NCBI GenBank assembly: GCA_903859415.1
Contig: CAIOMN010000136.1
Location: forward strand, 1 to 37,122
Direction: 5' to 3'
Length of the DNA stretch: 37,122 bases
DNA from: an uncultured Methylococcaceae bacterium
Lineage (GTDB): Bacteria > Pseudomonadota > Gammaproteobacteria > Methylococcales > Methylomonadaceae
The translations under genes were made by a program, and so were the position numbers. Positions 8,344-15,951 of this stretch are shown one piece after another; position 1 is the first letter of the stretch, and every line of letters begins with the position of its first letter. The notes under the pieces are model-generated. The model searched no databases and was not told the origin of the DNA. It saw only the letters and a list, made by a program, of their open reading frames with translations.

Positions 8344-9693
8344 TTAGTTTAGGCTCTTAACCTGGCTGGTAAAACGGCCCTCAGCCAGTCGTGTTTCAAT
8401 AATATCATCCGGTTTTAATTGCTTTGTAGAGCGAATAAGTTGCCCTGAGGCTTTTTTAATCACTAAGGCATAGCCTCGATTAAGGGTTGCTAACGGACTG
8501 ACGGCATGTAAAGTTTGGCTGTGGTTGGACAAACTTTGCTTTAGTGTTGCTAATTTATGTTGCATTACCGTCAGCAGTCGTTGGTTTAAATAGTCTTGTT
8601 GCTGTTGATATTGATTGAGCTTAATTTGTGGATTATGTTGCCATAACTTGGCTGACTTTGTTTCAATTAAGCTTATATGGTTTCGAATTCGCGTCAACAT
8701 GGCTTGTTTAAGTCTTATTTCCAGCTCATCCAGACGTTGTGAGTTTCTATGAAGCTTTTGACCCGGATGTTGTTGTAAACGTTTAGTCAGCCACGCTAAG
8801 GCTTGTTGTCTTTGGGCGAGTTTACGTTGTAGTTGCTGATGAAAATAAGATTCAAGTTGTGCGAAACGAGTTAACCATTCTTGTTGGTCAGGGCTCGCAA
8901 GTTCGGCAGCCGCTGAGGGAGTGGCCGCCCGATAATCAGCAACAAAATCAGCGATGGTAATGTCTGTCTCGTGTCCGACTGCAGAAATAATTGGAATAGA
9001 GCTGGCAAATATCGCCCGCGCCACCCTTTCTTCATTAAATGCCCATAGGTCTTCTAGTGATCCTCCTCCTCGTCCTAAAATAATAACGTCACATTCCTGA
9101 TGTTCATTGGCTAAGGTTATGGCTTTGCTAATTTCATATTTTGCGTTGGCTCCTTGTACAGCAACGGGATAAAGAATGATGGGTATGGCTGAAAACCGTC
9201 GCTTCAATACCGTCAGGATGTCTCTAATGGCTGCACCTGTGGGTGAGGTAATGATGCCGATGGTGTGAGGTAGGGCAGGGATAGTTTTTTTATGGGCAGA
9301 GTCAAACAAGCCTTCTTCAGACAGTTTACGTTTTAATGTCTCAAATGCTCGTCTTAAAGCACCATCACCCGCTTCTTCAAGGTGTTCTACGATGAGTTGA
9401 AAATCACCTCTGGGTTCATAGAGGCTGACTTGCGCTTTTATAACCACCTGTTTGCCATTTTCTGGTTTAAAACCCAGTCTACGTTGCTGGGTTTTAAACA
9501 TGGCACAACGGACCTGGGCGTTAGCGTCTTTTAAAGAAAAATACAGGTGCCCAGATGAGGGTGTGCTTAAGTTTGATATTTCACCTTCTACCAGTACGCT
9601 GAGGAAATGTTCTGCCAGTAATTGACTGGTTGTGCGATTAAGCTGGCTGACGGTGAGTATATTTCGGTGTGTTGAGGTTGCTGGGCTGTTCAT
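8344..9693 (-). CDS. xseA: Exodeoxyribonuclease VII large subunit
   Basis: Large subunit of the ATP-independent single-strand exonuclease VII, which acts with several XseB small subunits. The 449 residues begin with the OB-fold domain (VSQLNRTTSQLLAEHF, then VEGEISNLSTPSSGHLYFSLKD). The catalytic domain follows with GIITSPTGAAIRDIL, VIILGRGGGSLEDLW and SAVGHETDITIADFVADYRAATPSAAAE; a long Gln-rich coiled coil (about 270-400) and a short C-terminal TLNRGYALV segment end the protein. Length is normal. xseB is not in the window. Confidence 0.95.
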   Translation of the reverse strand: MNSPATSTHRNILTVSQLNRTTSQLLAEHFLSVLVEGEISNLSTPSSGHLYFSLKDANAQVRCAMFKTQQRRLGFKPENGKQVVIKAQVSLYEPRGDFQLIVEHLEEAGDGALRRAFETLKRKLSEEGLFDSAHKKTIPALPHTIGIITSPTGAAIRDILTVLKRRFSAIPIILYPVAVQGANAKYEISKAITLANEHQECDVIILGRGGGSLEDLWAFNEERVARAIFASSIPIISAVGHETDITIADFVADYRAATPSAAAELASPDQQEWLTRFAQLESYFHQQLQRKLAQRQQALAWLTKRLQQHPGQKLHRNSQRLDELEIRLKQAMLTRIRNHISLIETKSAKLWQHNPQIKLNQYQQQQDYLNQRLLTVMQHKLATLKQSLSNHSQTLHAVSPLATLNRGYALVIKKASGQLIRSTKQLKPDDIIETRLAEGRFTSQVKSLN

Positions 9694-9781
9694 TTGCGGG
9701 TGGTCTTAAGATTGGGTGCAGGCATATTGGGTAGAGTATTGTAAAATACAAAACTTTTATGTACAAAGAAAGGGGATGATT

Positions 9782-10102
9782 ATGGCGTGGTTACTTTTAT
9801 TTTCTGCGGGTTTCGTAGAGATAATTTTTGCTTTAAGCCTTAAATATAATGAAGGTTTTACTAAGCTTTGGCCAAGCATAATTACTGCACTATCAGGAAT
9901 TGGTAGTTTTGGATTATTGATGTGGGCTATCAAAACCTTACCATTAGGGACTGCCTATGCAGTATGGACGGGGATAGGGGCAGTGGGCGTTGCTATTTTA
10001 GGTATTTTTTTATTTAAGGAATCTGTCGATTGGATGCGGTTGGTGTCTATAGGATTGGTGATTGTGGGTATTGTTGGATTAAAATTAACCGATAGTTATT
10101 AG
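9782..10102 (+). CDS. SMR-family exporter, SugE/Gdx type
   Basis: Small multidrug resistance membrane protein of 106 residues with four transmembrane helices and the conserved membrane glutamate at Glu13 (AGFVEIIFA). LPLGTAYAVWTGIGAVG is the signature of the SugE/Gdx branch, whose characterised members export guanidinium in exchange for protons; some relatives export quaternary ammonium compounds, and substrate cannot be told from sequence by eye. The reading frame extends 22 codons upstream, but this ATG is preferred because AGAAAGGGG lies ahead of it and the family starts here. I saw no guanidine-riboswitch-like hairpin pair in the 88 bp upstream. tusB starts one base after its stop. Confidence 0.85.
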   Translation: MAWLLLFSAGFVEIIFALSLKYNEGFTKLWPSIITALSGIGSFGLLMWAIKTLPLGTAYAVWTGIGAVGVAILGIFLFKESVDWMRLVSIGLVIVGIVGLKLTDSY

Positions 10103-10103
10103 T

Positions 10104-10394
10104 ATGCTACATCTAATTTTTCAATCACCTATTGAACTGGCAGTGCTAGAGCGGATTGCCCCGGGTGATGATGTGGTTTTTCTTGAAAATGCGGTGTTGC
10201 GTATTCTGGAAAAGGGCAGTTTGGGTGCAAGTTTGTCGGAGTGTCTTAAGCAAAATAGGCTTTATGTCTTGGCGGATGATATTGGAGTGAGAGGGATACA
10301 GCTTTCAGAGTTGGTGACTGGCATTGAGGTTATTGGTTATGAGGAGTTGGTGGCGTTGACGATTAAAAATCCGGTGATTCAGTCATGGTCTTAA
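10104..10394 (+). CDS. tusB: Sulfurtransferase TusB / DsrH family
   Basis: TusB is one subunit of the TusBCD heterohexamer that passes persulfide sulfur towards tRNA 2-thiouridine synthesis. The 96 residues match the DsrH/TusB fold: MLHLIFQSP at the N-terminus, a VYAL-like strand LYVLADDIGVRGI (about 53-65) and a C-terminal LVALTIKNPVIQSWS. No cysteine sits near residue 20, where DsrH proteins of sulfur oxidisers carry one, so it looks TusB-like. tusD and tusC, normally directly upstream, are absent here; an SMR exporter gene occupies that place. It overlaps the next gene by 10 nt. Confidence 0.8.
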   Translation: MLHLIFQSPIELAVLERIAPGDDVVFLENAVLRILEKGSLGASLSECLKQNRLYVLADDIGVRGIQLSELVTGIEVIGYEELVALTIKNPVIQSWS

Positions 10395-10717
10395 TGGTTG
10401 GTTCGCTTTGTTTAGAAACAACGGATCAAGGATTTTTAATTAAGACTACTGAATGGAATGAAGCGGTTGCGGTTCAGTTGGCGGCGCTTAATCAGATTGC
10501 TTTAACTGAAGCACACTGGGAAATTATTTTATATATGCGGCATTATTATTTGCAGTATAAGTATTTGCCTAATGCCAGAGTTTTTACTAAAGCCATTGCA
10601 AAAGAATTTGGAGAAGAAAAAGGCAATAGTCGGTATTTACACAAGCTGTTTCCCGATGGTCCTTTAAAATATACGTGTAAGTTGGCTGGATTACCTAAGC
10701 CGCCGACCTGTTTGTAG
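10385..10717 (+). CDS. tusE: DsrC/TusE sulfur-carrier protein with two C-terminal cysteines
   Basis: Sulfur-carrier protein of the DsrC/TusE family, 110 residues. The core EEKGNSRYLHKLFPDGP is the family signature, and the flexible C-terminal arm is TCKLAGLPKPPTCL. The arm holds two cysteines ten residues apart: the penultimate sulfur-carrying one and the upstream one. E. coli TusE has only the penultimate one; two is the DsrC arrangement, capable of intramolecular disulfide or trisulfide chemistry. The start at 10385 gives the normal length; another ATG at 10394 overlaps the tusB stop (TAATG). It ends nine bases from the convergent hslR. Confidence 0.85.
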   Translation: MVLMVGSLCLETTDQGFLIKTTEWNEAVAVQLAALNQIALTEAHWEIILYMRHYYLQYKYLPNARVFTKAIAKEFGEEKGNSRYLHKLFPDGPLKYTCKLAGLPKPPTCL

Positions 10718-10726
10718 TTAAGCCTT

Positions 10727-11122
10727 TTAGATTTGTTTAAAGCGGTGTATTAAGCGGCGTTCTTTTTTATTGGGTTTATGATCTTGTCCGATGATAGGGA
10801 ATAGCTCTCGTTGTTCGCGTTGAAGAATGAGTTGTTTTTGGCGTTTCTCATGGCTTTCTGGTGTTTCTTCATAAAGTAAAACAGCTTCTTTGGCCGGTTT
10901 TCTTTGTTTTGCTATATCGATGATCACTATGTCCCAGCTTAAGCCCTCTTTATTGATAGTGAGGAACATACCTGCTTTAATTTCTTTACCCGGTTTGGTC
11001 CGCTGTTTATTAAGGTGAACCTTTCCACCAGAAATAGCTTCAGCAGCTAGTTTGCGCGTTTTAAAAAAACGCGCAGTCCATAGCCACTTATCCAGTCGTG
11101 TTGTGTCTAGTTCAGTGGGCAC
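10727..11122 (-). CDS. hslR: S4-domain RNA-binding protein, Hsp15 type
   Basis: Hsp15 binds 50S subunits that carry nascent peptidyl-tRNA after abortive translation and helps recycle them. The 131 residues start with an S4 domain ([22 protein letters not shown], then [21 protein letters not shown], about 9-52), and the tail is strongly basic ([17 protein letters not shown]). E. coli Hsp15 has a similar length. The start is a GTG inside the end of ispH (11-nt overlap), suggesting coupled translation. A generic S4-domain protein is the alternative. Confidence 0.85.
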   Translation of the reverse strand: MPTELDTTRLDKWLWTARFFKTRKLAAEAISGGKVHLNKQRTKPGKEIKAGMFLTINKEGLSWDIVIIDIAKQRKPAKEAVLLYEETPESHEKRQKQLILQREQRELFPIIGQDHKPNKKERRLIHRFKQI

Positions 11123-12071
11123 TCAGCTCTTTTTCTTTCTTTAGGCCTCTAGGCAGCGAAAAGACAACTTTTTCTTCGATACCCTGTATTTCAATGGTGG
11201 AGTTGCCACCCCATCGTTTTAACTGGTCAATTACTTCCTGAACCAGTACTTCCGGGGCTGAAGCACCTGCCGTCACTCCGACGACCTTAACACCTTCAAA
11301 CCAGCTTTGTTGCATATCACTTGCTGTATCAATTAAATAGGCTATTTTACCTAATTGTTCAGCAATTTCTCTTAAGCGATTGGAGTTAGAACTATTAGTA
11401 GAACCCACAACAAGAATGATTTCTGCTGTTTTAGCCAGTTCATAGATGGCATCCTGACGGTTTTGGGTGGCGTAACAAATGTCATCCTTTTTCTGTTCCT
11501 GAATTGATGAAAACCGTGCTCTTAAAGCATCAACCATGATTTTGGTGTCCGTCATTGAAAGTGTGGTTTGTGTGACATAAGCCAGATTTTCTGGATTATT
11601 AACGACTAATTTTTTGACGTCTTCTGGGGTTTCAACTAAATAAATACCGCCATTTTCGGTACATTTTTCATATTGTCCCATGGTCCCTTCAACCTCAGGG
11701 TGTCCCGCATGACCGATGAGGATCACTTCGCGATCTGATTTTGCATGTTTTGCAACCTGGATGTGTACTTTTGTGACTAAAGGACAGGTTGCATCAAAAA
11801 CGGTCAGGTTTCGATCTTTAGCTTCTTGCTGAACTTGTTTAGAAACACCGTGGGCACTAAAGATCAAATAAGATCCAACGGGAACATCGGTGAGTTCTTC
11901 GATGAAAATAGCGCCTTTTTCTTTAAGGCCATTAACGACTGTCCGGTTATGAACGACTTCATGGCGAACATAGATAGGTGCGCCAAACGTTTCAATGGCT
12001 TGGTCAACAATTTCAATGGCGCGGTCTACGCCGGCACAAAATCCACGAGGGTTAGCGAGTACTATTTGCAT
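11112..12071 (-). CDS. ispH: 4-hydroxy-3-methylbut-2-enyl diphosphate reductase
   Basis: Last enzyme of the MEP isoprenoid pathway; its iron-sulfur cluster reduces HMBPP to IPP and DMAPP. The 319 residues show the cluster cysteines in NPRGFCAGV (Cys12), FDATCPLV (about Cys96) and [10 protein letters not shown] (about Cys198), and substrate-binding stretches such as VRHEVVHN and [10 protein letters not shown]. The length matches the family (about 310-320). Downstream it overlaps hslR; upstream 36 bp separate it from rraA on the same strand. Confidence 0.96.
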   Translation of the reverse strand: MQIVLANPRGFCAGVDRAIEIVDQAIETFGAPIYVRHEVVHNRTVVNGLKEKGAIFIEELTDVPVGSYLIFSAHGVSKQVQQEAKDRNLTVFDATCPLVTKVHIQVAKHAKSDREVILIGHAGHPEVEGTMGQYEKCTENGGIYLVETPEDVKKLVVNNPENLAYVTQTTLSMTDTKIMVDALRARFSSIQEQKKDDICYATQNRQDAIYELAKTAEIILVVGSTNSSNSNRLREIAEQLGKIAYLIDTASDMQQSWFEGVKVVGVTAGASAPEVLVQEVIDQLKRWGGNSTIEIQGIEEKVVFSLPRGLKKEKELSAH

Positions 12072-12107
12072 ATCTTGACTTCTATACTGGGTTAATTTGT
12101 TATTATT

Positions 12108-12593
12108 CTAACTCAACATCGTTTCTGATACGATAATTCCATCCATATCAGCATATAAAAAATTATCTTTTTTAAAATTGATACCGGCAAAGCTGATTAA
12201 TAAATCGCGATCTCCATGATCTTTTTTATGGCTGATTAGCGGGTGCGTGTGTAAAGCTCTAATGCCAATCGGTAACTTGTTGATAAGGGCTGAATCCCGA
12301 ATACATCCATACACAATAATGCCTTGCCAGCCATTTTCAATGGCTAGTGTTGCCAGAGGGTGGTCGATTAAGGCGCAGCGGTGAGAGCCTCCGCCGTCAA
12401 TGACCAATACTCGATTCTGGACTTTTTCTTCTAAGACTGTTTTTACTAATACGTTATCTTCAAAGGTTTTAAGGGTAGTGATTTGGCCTGAAAAAGCTGC
12501 GTTAGCGCCGTAAGAAATAAAAAGAGGCTCGGCAATCTGAAAGTGATTCTCGTTTGAATGGGTGTCGCAAAGATTGGAAGTGGTAAACGTCAT
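12108..12593 (-). CDS. rraA: RraA family protein (RNase E inhibitor RraA-like)
   Basis: RraA proteins form trimeric rings; E. coli RraA binds RNase E and damps mRNA decay, while relatives are HMG/oxaloacetate aldolases. The 161 residues match E. coli RraA in length and order: LVIDGGGSHRCALIDHPLATLA (about 83-104), IIVYGCIRDSALI and a C-terminal LYADMDGIIVSE. The arginine of the YGxxRD motif is present, so some aldolase activity cannot be excluded from sequence. It lies between trhP and ispH on one strand with short gaps. Confidence 0.88.
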   Translation of the reverse strand: MTFTTSNLCDTHSNENHFQIAEPLFISYGANAAFSGQITTLKTFEDNVLVKTVLEEKVQNRVLVIDGGGSHRCALIDHPLATLAIENGWQGIIVYGCIRDSALINKLPIGIRALHTHPLISHKKDHGDRDLLISFAGINFKKDNFLYADMDGIIVSETMLS

Positions 12594-12607
12594 GAAAAAG
12601 CTCTCGG

Positions 12608-13957
12608 TTATTTTTCTTCAGTATATCGCGATAACAAGCCGTAGGCACTTAGTGTTTTTGGCAAAGGTATTTTAACTTCATAGCCACCACCGGAGGCCTC
12701 ATGCATACTTAGACCATATTTGTTTTCCATGTGTTCGACAATAATGTCCTGGTTACCTTCAGGAAGAATCAATTCTAGTTTGTCACCGACTGAAAATTTG
12801 TTTTTAACGTCAATTGTAGCCATTCCTGTTTCTAAATCATAGCTTTTGATTTCCCCACAAAATTGTTGTTGGTGGCTTTTTGAATAGCCAGTAATATAGT
12901 TTTGTTGTTCATGAGTATGGTGGCGCTGATAAAATCCATCGGTATAGCCACGGTTAGCCAGGTTTTCTAGAACACCAATAAGCTCAGGCTGAAAAGCTCG
13001 TCCATTTTGCGCGTCTTCAATCGCTTGTCGGTAAGTTTGAGCTGTTCTGGCTACATAATAGTGTGATTTGGTTCGACCTTCTATTTTAAGGCTATCGATA
13101 CCCATATCGACCAGGCGATGGACATGTTCTATCGCACGTAGGTCTTTGGAGTTCATGATATAGGTGCCATTTTCATCCTCCATGATGGGGAGTAGTTCGC
13201 CTTTACGGCCTTCTTCTTCAAGAAAATAGACGTCATCTGCTAAAGGATGCCGATCGGCTCCTCCACAACTGGCGGTGCTAATATCGGCCATTGAGAGGAT
13301 TTCGCCTTGAGGTATAAGATCACCTTCGGCATTTTCTTGAGCCGGTAGCGTGTCATATTTCCATCGGCATGAGTTAGTACAGGTTCCCTGGTTGGGGTCA
13401 CGGTGATTAAAATAGCCAGATAGCAAGCAGCGACCTGAATAGGCGATACACAAGGCACCATGCACAAAAACTTCTAGTTCAATGTCTGGGCATTGTTGGC
13501 GAATTTCTTGAATCTCATCAAGGGAAAGTTCTCTTGATAAAATAATACGTTTAACACCCACACTTTGCCAAAACTTTACACTCGCATAATTGACGGTATT
13601 CGCTTGTACTGATAAATGGATAGGCATGTCGGGCCATGCTTCCCGAGTCATCATAATCAGGCCAGGGTCGGCCATGATTAAGGCATCAGGGTTCATTGAG
13701 ATTATAGGTGTTAGATCTTTTATAAAAGTTTTAACTTTAGCGTTATGAGGTATAACATTGGTGGCTAAAAAAAACTTTTTGCCTAAGGTGTGTGCTTCTT
13801 CGATGCCTTTAGCTAAGTTTTCGGCAAGAAAATCATTATTACGGACCCTGAGACTGTATCTGGGCAATCCTGCATAGACTGCATCAGCGCCGTAAGCAAA
13901 GGCATAGCGCATGTTTTTAATGGTTCCCGCAGGAGAAAGAAGTTCAACTTGTTTCAT
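12608..13957 (-). CDS. trhP: tRNA 5-hydroxyuridine synthesis protein TrhP (peptidase U32 family)
   Basis: U32-family protein equivalent to E. coli YegQ/TrhP, needed for prephenate-dependent 5-hydroxylation of wobble uridine in tRNA. The 449 residues begin MKQVELLSPAGTIKNMRYAF and contain the U32 signature ELEVFVHGALCIAYSGRC (about 165-182) and the conserved cysteines of SGRCLLSGYFNHRDPNQGTCTNSCRW. SLKIEGRTKS and YTDGFYQRH follow, then a C-terminal barrel with KNKFSVGDKLEL. The frame is open 21 codons further to a TTG, but the family begins at this ATG. The gene is divergent from a tiny membrane-protein gene at 14037. Confidence 0.9.
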   Translation of the reverse strand: MKQVELLSPAGTIKNMRYAFAYGADAVYAGLPRYSLRVRNNDFLAENLAKGIEEAHTLGKKFFLATNVIPHNAKVKTFIKDLTPIISMNPDALIMADPGLIMMTREAWPDMPIHLSVQANTVNYASVKFWQSVGVKRIILSRELSLDEIQEIRQQCPDIELEVFVHGALCIAYSGRCLLSGYFNHRDPNQGTCTNSCRWKYDTLPAQENAEGDLIPQGEILSMADISTASCGGADRHPLADDVYFLEEEGRKGELLPIMEDENGTYIMNSKDLRAIEHVHRLVDMGIDSLKIEGRTKSHYYVARTAQTYRQAIEDAQNGRAFQPELIGVLENLANRGYTDGFYQRHHTHEQQNYITGYSKSHQQQFCGEIKSYDLETGMATIDVKNKFSVGDKLELILPEGNQDIIVEHMENKYGLSMHEASGGGYEVKIPLPKTLSAYGLLSRYTEEK

Positions 13958-14036
13958 GGTGAGGTGCTTAAATGGTTCGTGTAGGTTATATTCTAACGTA
14001 ACCCTGTTAAAGATAGGCAAATATTAGGAGGTTGAG

Positions 14037-14177
14037 ATGTGGTTAGTGGTTTTTATAGTGGTTTTTTTATTTGTTTTAGGGAATGCTTTGATCTTATTGA
14101 GATCTGCTAAGATGCCAAAAATTCCTGACACTGTTAAATCACAGCCCTATGATGATGGGGACTCTGGTCTTTGGTAG
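14037..14177 (+). CDS. Small single-span membrane protein, DUF2897-like
   Basis: A 46-codon ORF, MWLVVFIVVFLFVLGNALILL followed by RSAKMPKIPD and an acidic C-terminus ending YDDGDSGLW. One transmembrane helix (about residues 2-21) has a short tail probably in the cytoplasm. Coding is supported by a near-perfect ribosome-binding site, AGGAGG at 14026-14031, six bases before the ATG. The layout (N-terminal helix, KMPK-type basic stretch, acidic tail) recalls the DUF2897 family of tiny gammaproteobacterial membrane proteins, but that match is from memory. Its function is unknown. Confidence 0.6.
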   Translation: MWLVVFIVVFLFVLGNALILLRSAKMPKIPDTVKSQPYDDGDSGLW

Positions 14178-14211
14178 TTTTGTACCTGGTTATATATACT
14201 AAAAGATCCAA

Positions 14212-14535
14212 TCAATCATTATGTTTAAATGCAGAGTCATCCGTAATGAAAAAGTTATTCAGAATCCCTATCGCCTGTACACGTTTGTTTAAGAACATAG
14301 TATCGTAGGTGCTGAAAAATATGTAATCCTTTCGCGCTGTCTGGGTAGTCAATAAGTTAGCGGCAATACTACCCAGTAAAGAACCCAGAGCACCAACAAC
14401 AGGGTCGCTTTGTTTTCTTGCTTTTTCTGTGATTTTTTGACTGATGAAGTCATCGTAGTTGTTTAGTGAGGGATTGGTATACGCCAAAACACCAAACAAT
14501 GCGATCAAGGTAAGGGTAATATATAATCGTTTCAT
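14212..14535 (-). CDS. DUF4359-like exported protein
   Basis: A 107-residue protein with an N-terminal hydrophobic signal or anchor (RLYITLTLIALFGVLAYTNPS, 3-23). A short region follows in which TNPSLNNYDDFISQKI, YIFFSTYDT and IGILNNFFI stand out. This order of TNPS, then an F/Y-rich 'dYiffStY' strand, then a 'GilgnFf' end resembles DUF4359, a small secreted family of unknown role. No catalytic residues are apparent. It lies just downstream of nifQ on the same strand (93 bp), but nothing ties it to nitrogen fixation. Confidence 0.6.
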   Translation of the reverse strand: MKRLYITLTLIALFGVLAYTNPSLNNYDDFISQKITEKARKQSDPVVGALGSLLGSIAANLLTTQTARKDYIFFSTYDTMFLNKRVQAIGILNNFFITDDSAFKHND

Positions 14536-14628
14536 GGTGTCTCAAAAAGTTAATACTCCAGTAAGGATAACTATAACTCATTGAGTAGATAATTTGCTTG
14601 AAAAATATGAGCGAAGTTTTGTTATGCT

Positions 14629-15204
14629 TTACTCTTCAGGACCATAACATTTTTGATAATCAATACAGACGTTACAAGAAGGAGAGCGGCATAGATACAG
14701 GCCTTCTTCTTCACAAAGTTGTTTATATAAGAACTTTTTCCACTTCATGTCCTTAGTGTTTTTAGCAGCCAGTTGTGGAAAGTTGTAGCGCAGTAGGGCA
14801 GTGAGTTGTGGTCGTGACCATAACCCAAGGTCTTGCCATAAATGATCATTACCCAAGCAGCCGGCAACGATGATGCCTATGATCCAGTCCATTTCCAAGG
14901 TATTGGCCCGGCTGTAACGCTTTAGTAAATTAACCAGGTCCTCCTTTTCTAACATCCTGTCGAAATCTATTTGATTACCTGATGGAGCCCGTTCAGTTAG
15001 GCAATTATCCTGGAAGTAATGGTCTTTTAATGTTTGAAATTGATCCGGCTCCAACCCCATATAATCGGGTAATACGCTTTGACCTACACACCAACTGGCA
15101 GTCATACACGCTAACCATTCATGATTAGGTGACATGAGCGGGGTAGATTTTAAGCGACTATAAGCCTGTTCTAAGGCGCTTTGGCGTTGGAGCACGGCAG
15201 ACAT
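14629..15204 (-). CDS. nifQ: NifQ, molybdenum donor for FeMo-co synthesis
   Basis: NifQ is an iron-sulfur protein that binds a Mo-Fe-S cluster and supplies molybdenum to the NifEN/NifH assembly of FeMo-co. The 191-residue protein ends with the diagnostic motif C-x4-C-x2-C-x5-C (Cys172, 177, 180, 186). The upstream sequence (AGCLGNDHLWQDLGL, about 114-128) also fits NifQ. It starts two bases after the FeSII-type ferredoxin stop and is the last nif gene of the nifB transcription unit. I saw no terminator behind it. Its presence implies a molybdenum nitrogenase elsewhere in the genome. Confidence 0.92.
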   Translation of the reverse strand: MSAVLQRQSALEQAYSRLKSTPLMSPNHEWLACMTASWCVGQSVLPDYMGLEPDQFQTLKDHYFQDNCLTERAPSGNQIDFDRMLEKEDLVNLLKRYSRANTLEMDWIIGIIVAGCLGNDHLWQDLGLWSRPQLTALLRYNFPQLAAKNTKDMKWKKFLYKQLCEEEGLYLCRSPSCNVCIDYQKCYGPEE

Positions 15205-15206
15205 GA

Positions 15207-15560
15207 TTAGTATTCGACCAGAATATCTTCATCCCTGACAATCATCTGACAAGCCAGACGCCAAGGACAAGGTAAATCATCGACAATCATTTGCTCCATT
15301 TCTTCTTTAGTGATTTTGCCACTTGTTCTTAAAACTTCTTTTTCTTTCTCTGTTAAAGGACCACCCATCCGTTGACGTTTTTTATCATCGATACTAGTGA
15401 CTTTTATCAGGCATGTGCCACATTCCCCATCTTCACATTCATAATTAATGGGAATCTTGTTTTCTCTGGCAATTTTTAACAATGTTTCAGTATGACTGCC
15501 TGCAACTGCATAAACGGTTTTATCCCTATATTCGGGATTTGAAAAGGTAATTAAAGCCAT
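15207..15560 (-). CDS. [2Fe-2S] ferredoxin of the FeSII (Shethna protein II) type
   Basis: A 117-residue plant-type [2Fe-2S] ferredoxin with cluster ligands Cys42, Cys47, Cys50 and Cys104 (YECEDGECGTC and RLACQ). An insertion of about 50 residues separates the third and fourth ligands (IDDKKRQRMGGPLTEKEKEV and on to DDLPCPW). That insertion, the start MALITFSNPEYRDKTVYAVAG and the end IVRDEDILVEY match Azotobacter vinelandii FeSII as I remember it. FeSII forms an inactive, O2-protected complex with the nitrogenase component proteins when oxidised. The equivalent role here is inferred, but the placement between a second ferredoxin and nifQ in the nif operon supports it. An ordinary electron-transfer ferredoxin is the alternative. 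Confidence 0.8.
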   Translation of the reverse strand: MALITFSNPEYRDKTVYAVAGSHTETLLKIARENKIPINYECEDGECGTCLIKVTSIDDKKRQRMGGPLTEKEKEVLRTSGKITKEEMEQMIVDDLPCPWRLACQMIVRDEDILVEY

Positions 15561-15599
15561 GATTGACTCCTAAATGTTGTAAAGTGCATAGATAGATTT

Positions 15600-15618
15600 C
15601 CCTCTTTAAAAAAGAGGG
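15600..15618 (-). repeat. Intercistronic hairpin between two ferredoxin genes
   Basis: A perfect 8-bp inverted repeat CCCTCTTT / AAAGAGGG around a 3-nt loop lies in the 76-bp gap between the 95-residue ferredoxin and the FeSII-type gene. On the transcribed (minus) strand no T-run follows, so it is not a classic terminator; a processing or mRNA-stability hairpin is more likely. Confidence 0.45.
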
Positions 15619-15636
15619 AGTAGGTGTGTGTATTTC

Positions 15637-15936
<300 letters not shown>

Positions 15937-15951
15937 TTATATTAAAAATTG

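Noticed and set aside
9694-9781. Guanidine riboswitch ahead of the SMR exporter
   Set aside because: The 88-bp leader is too short for the ykkC type and shows no pair of ACGR-loop hairpins of the mini-ykkC type.
13958-14020. TTG start adding 21 residues to trhP
   Set aside because: The extra residues do not resemble the family, which begins right at the LLSPAG segment, and no ribosome-binding site precedes the TTG.
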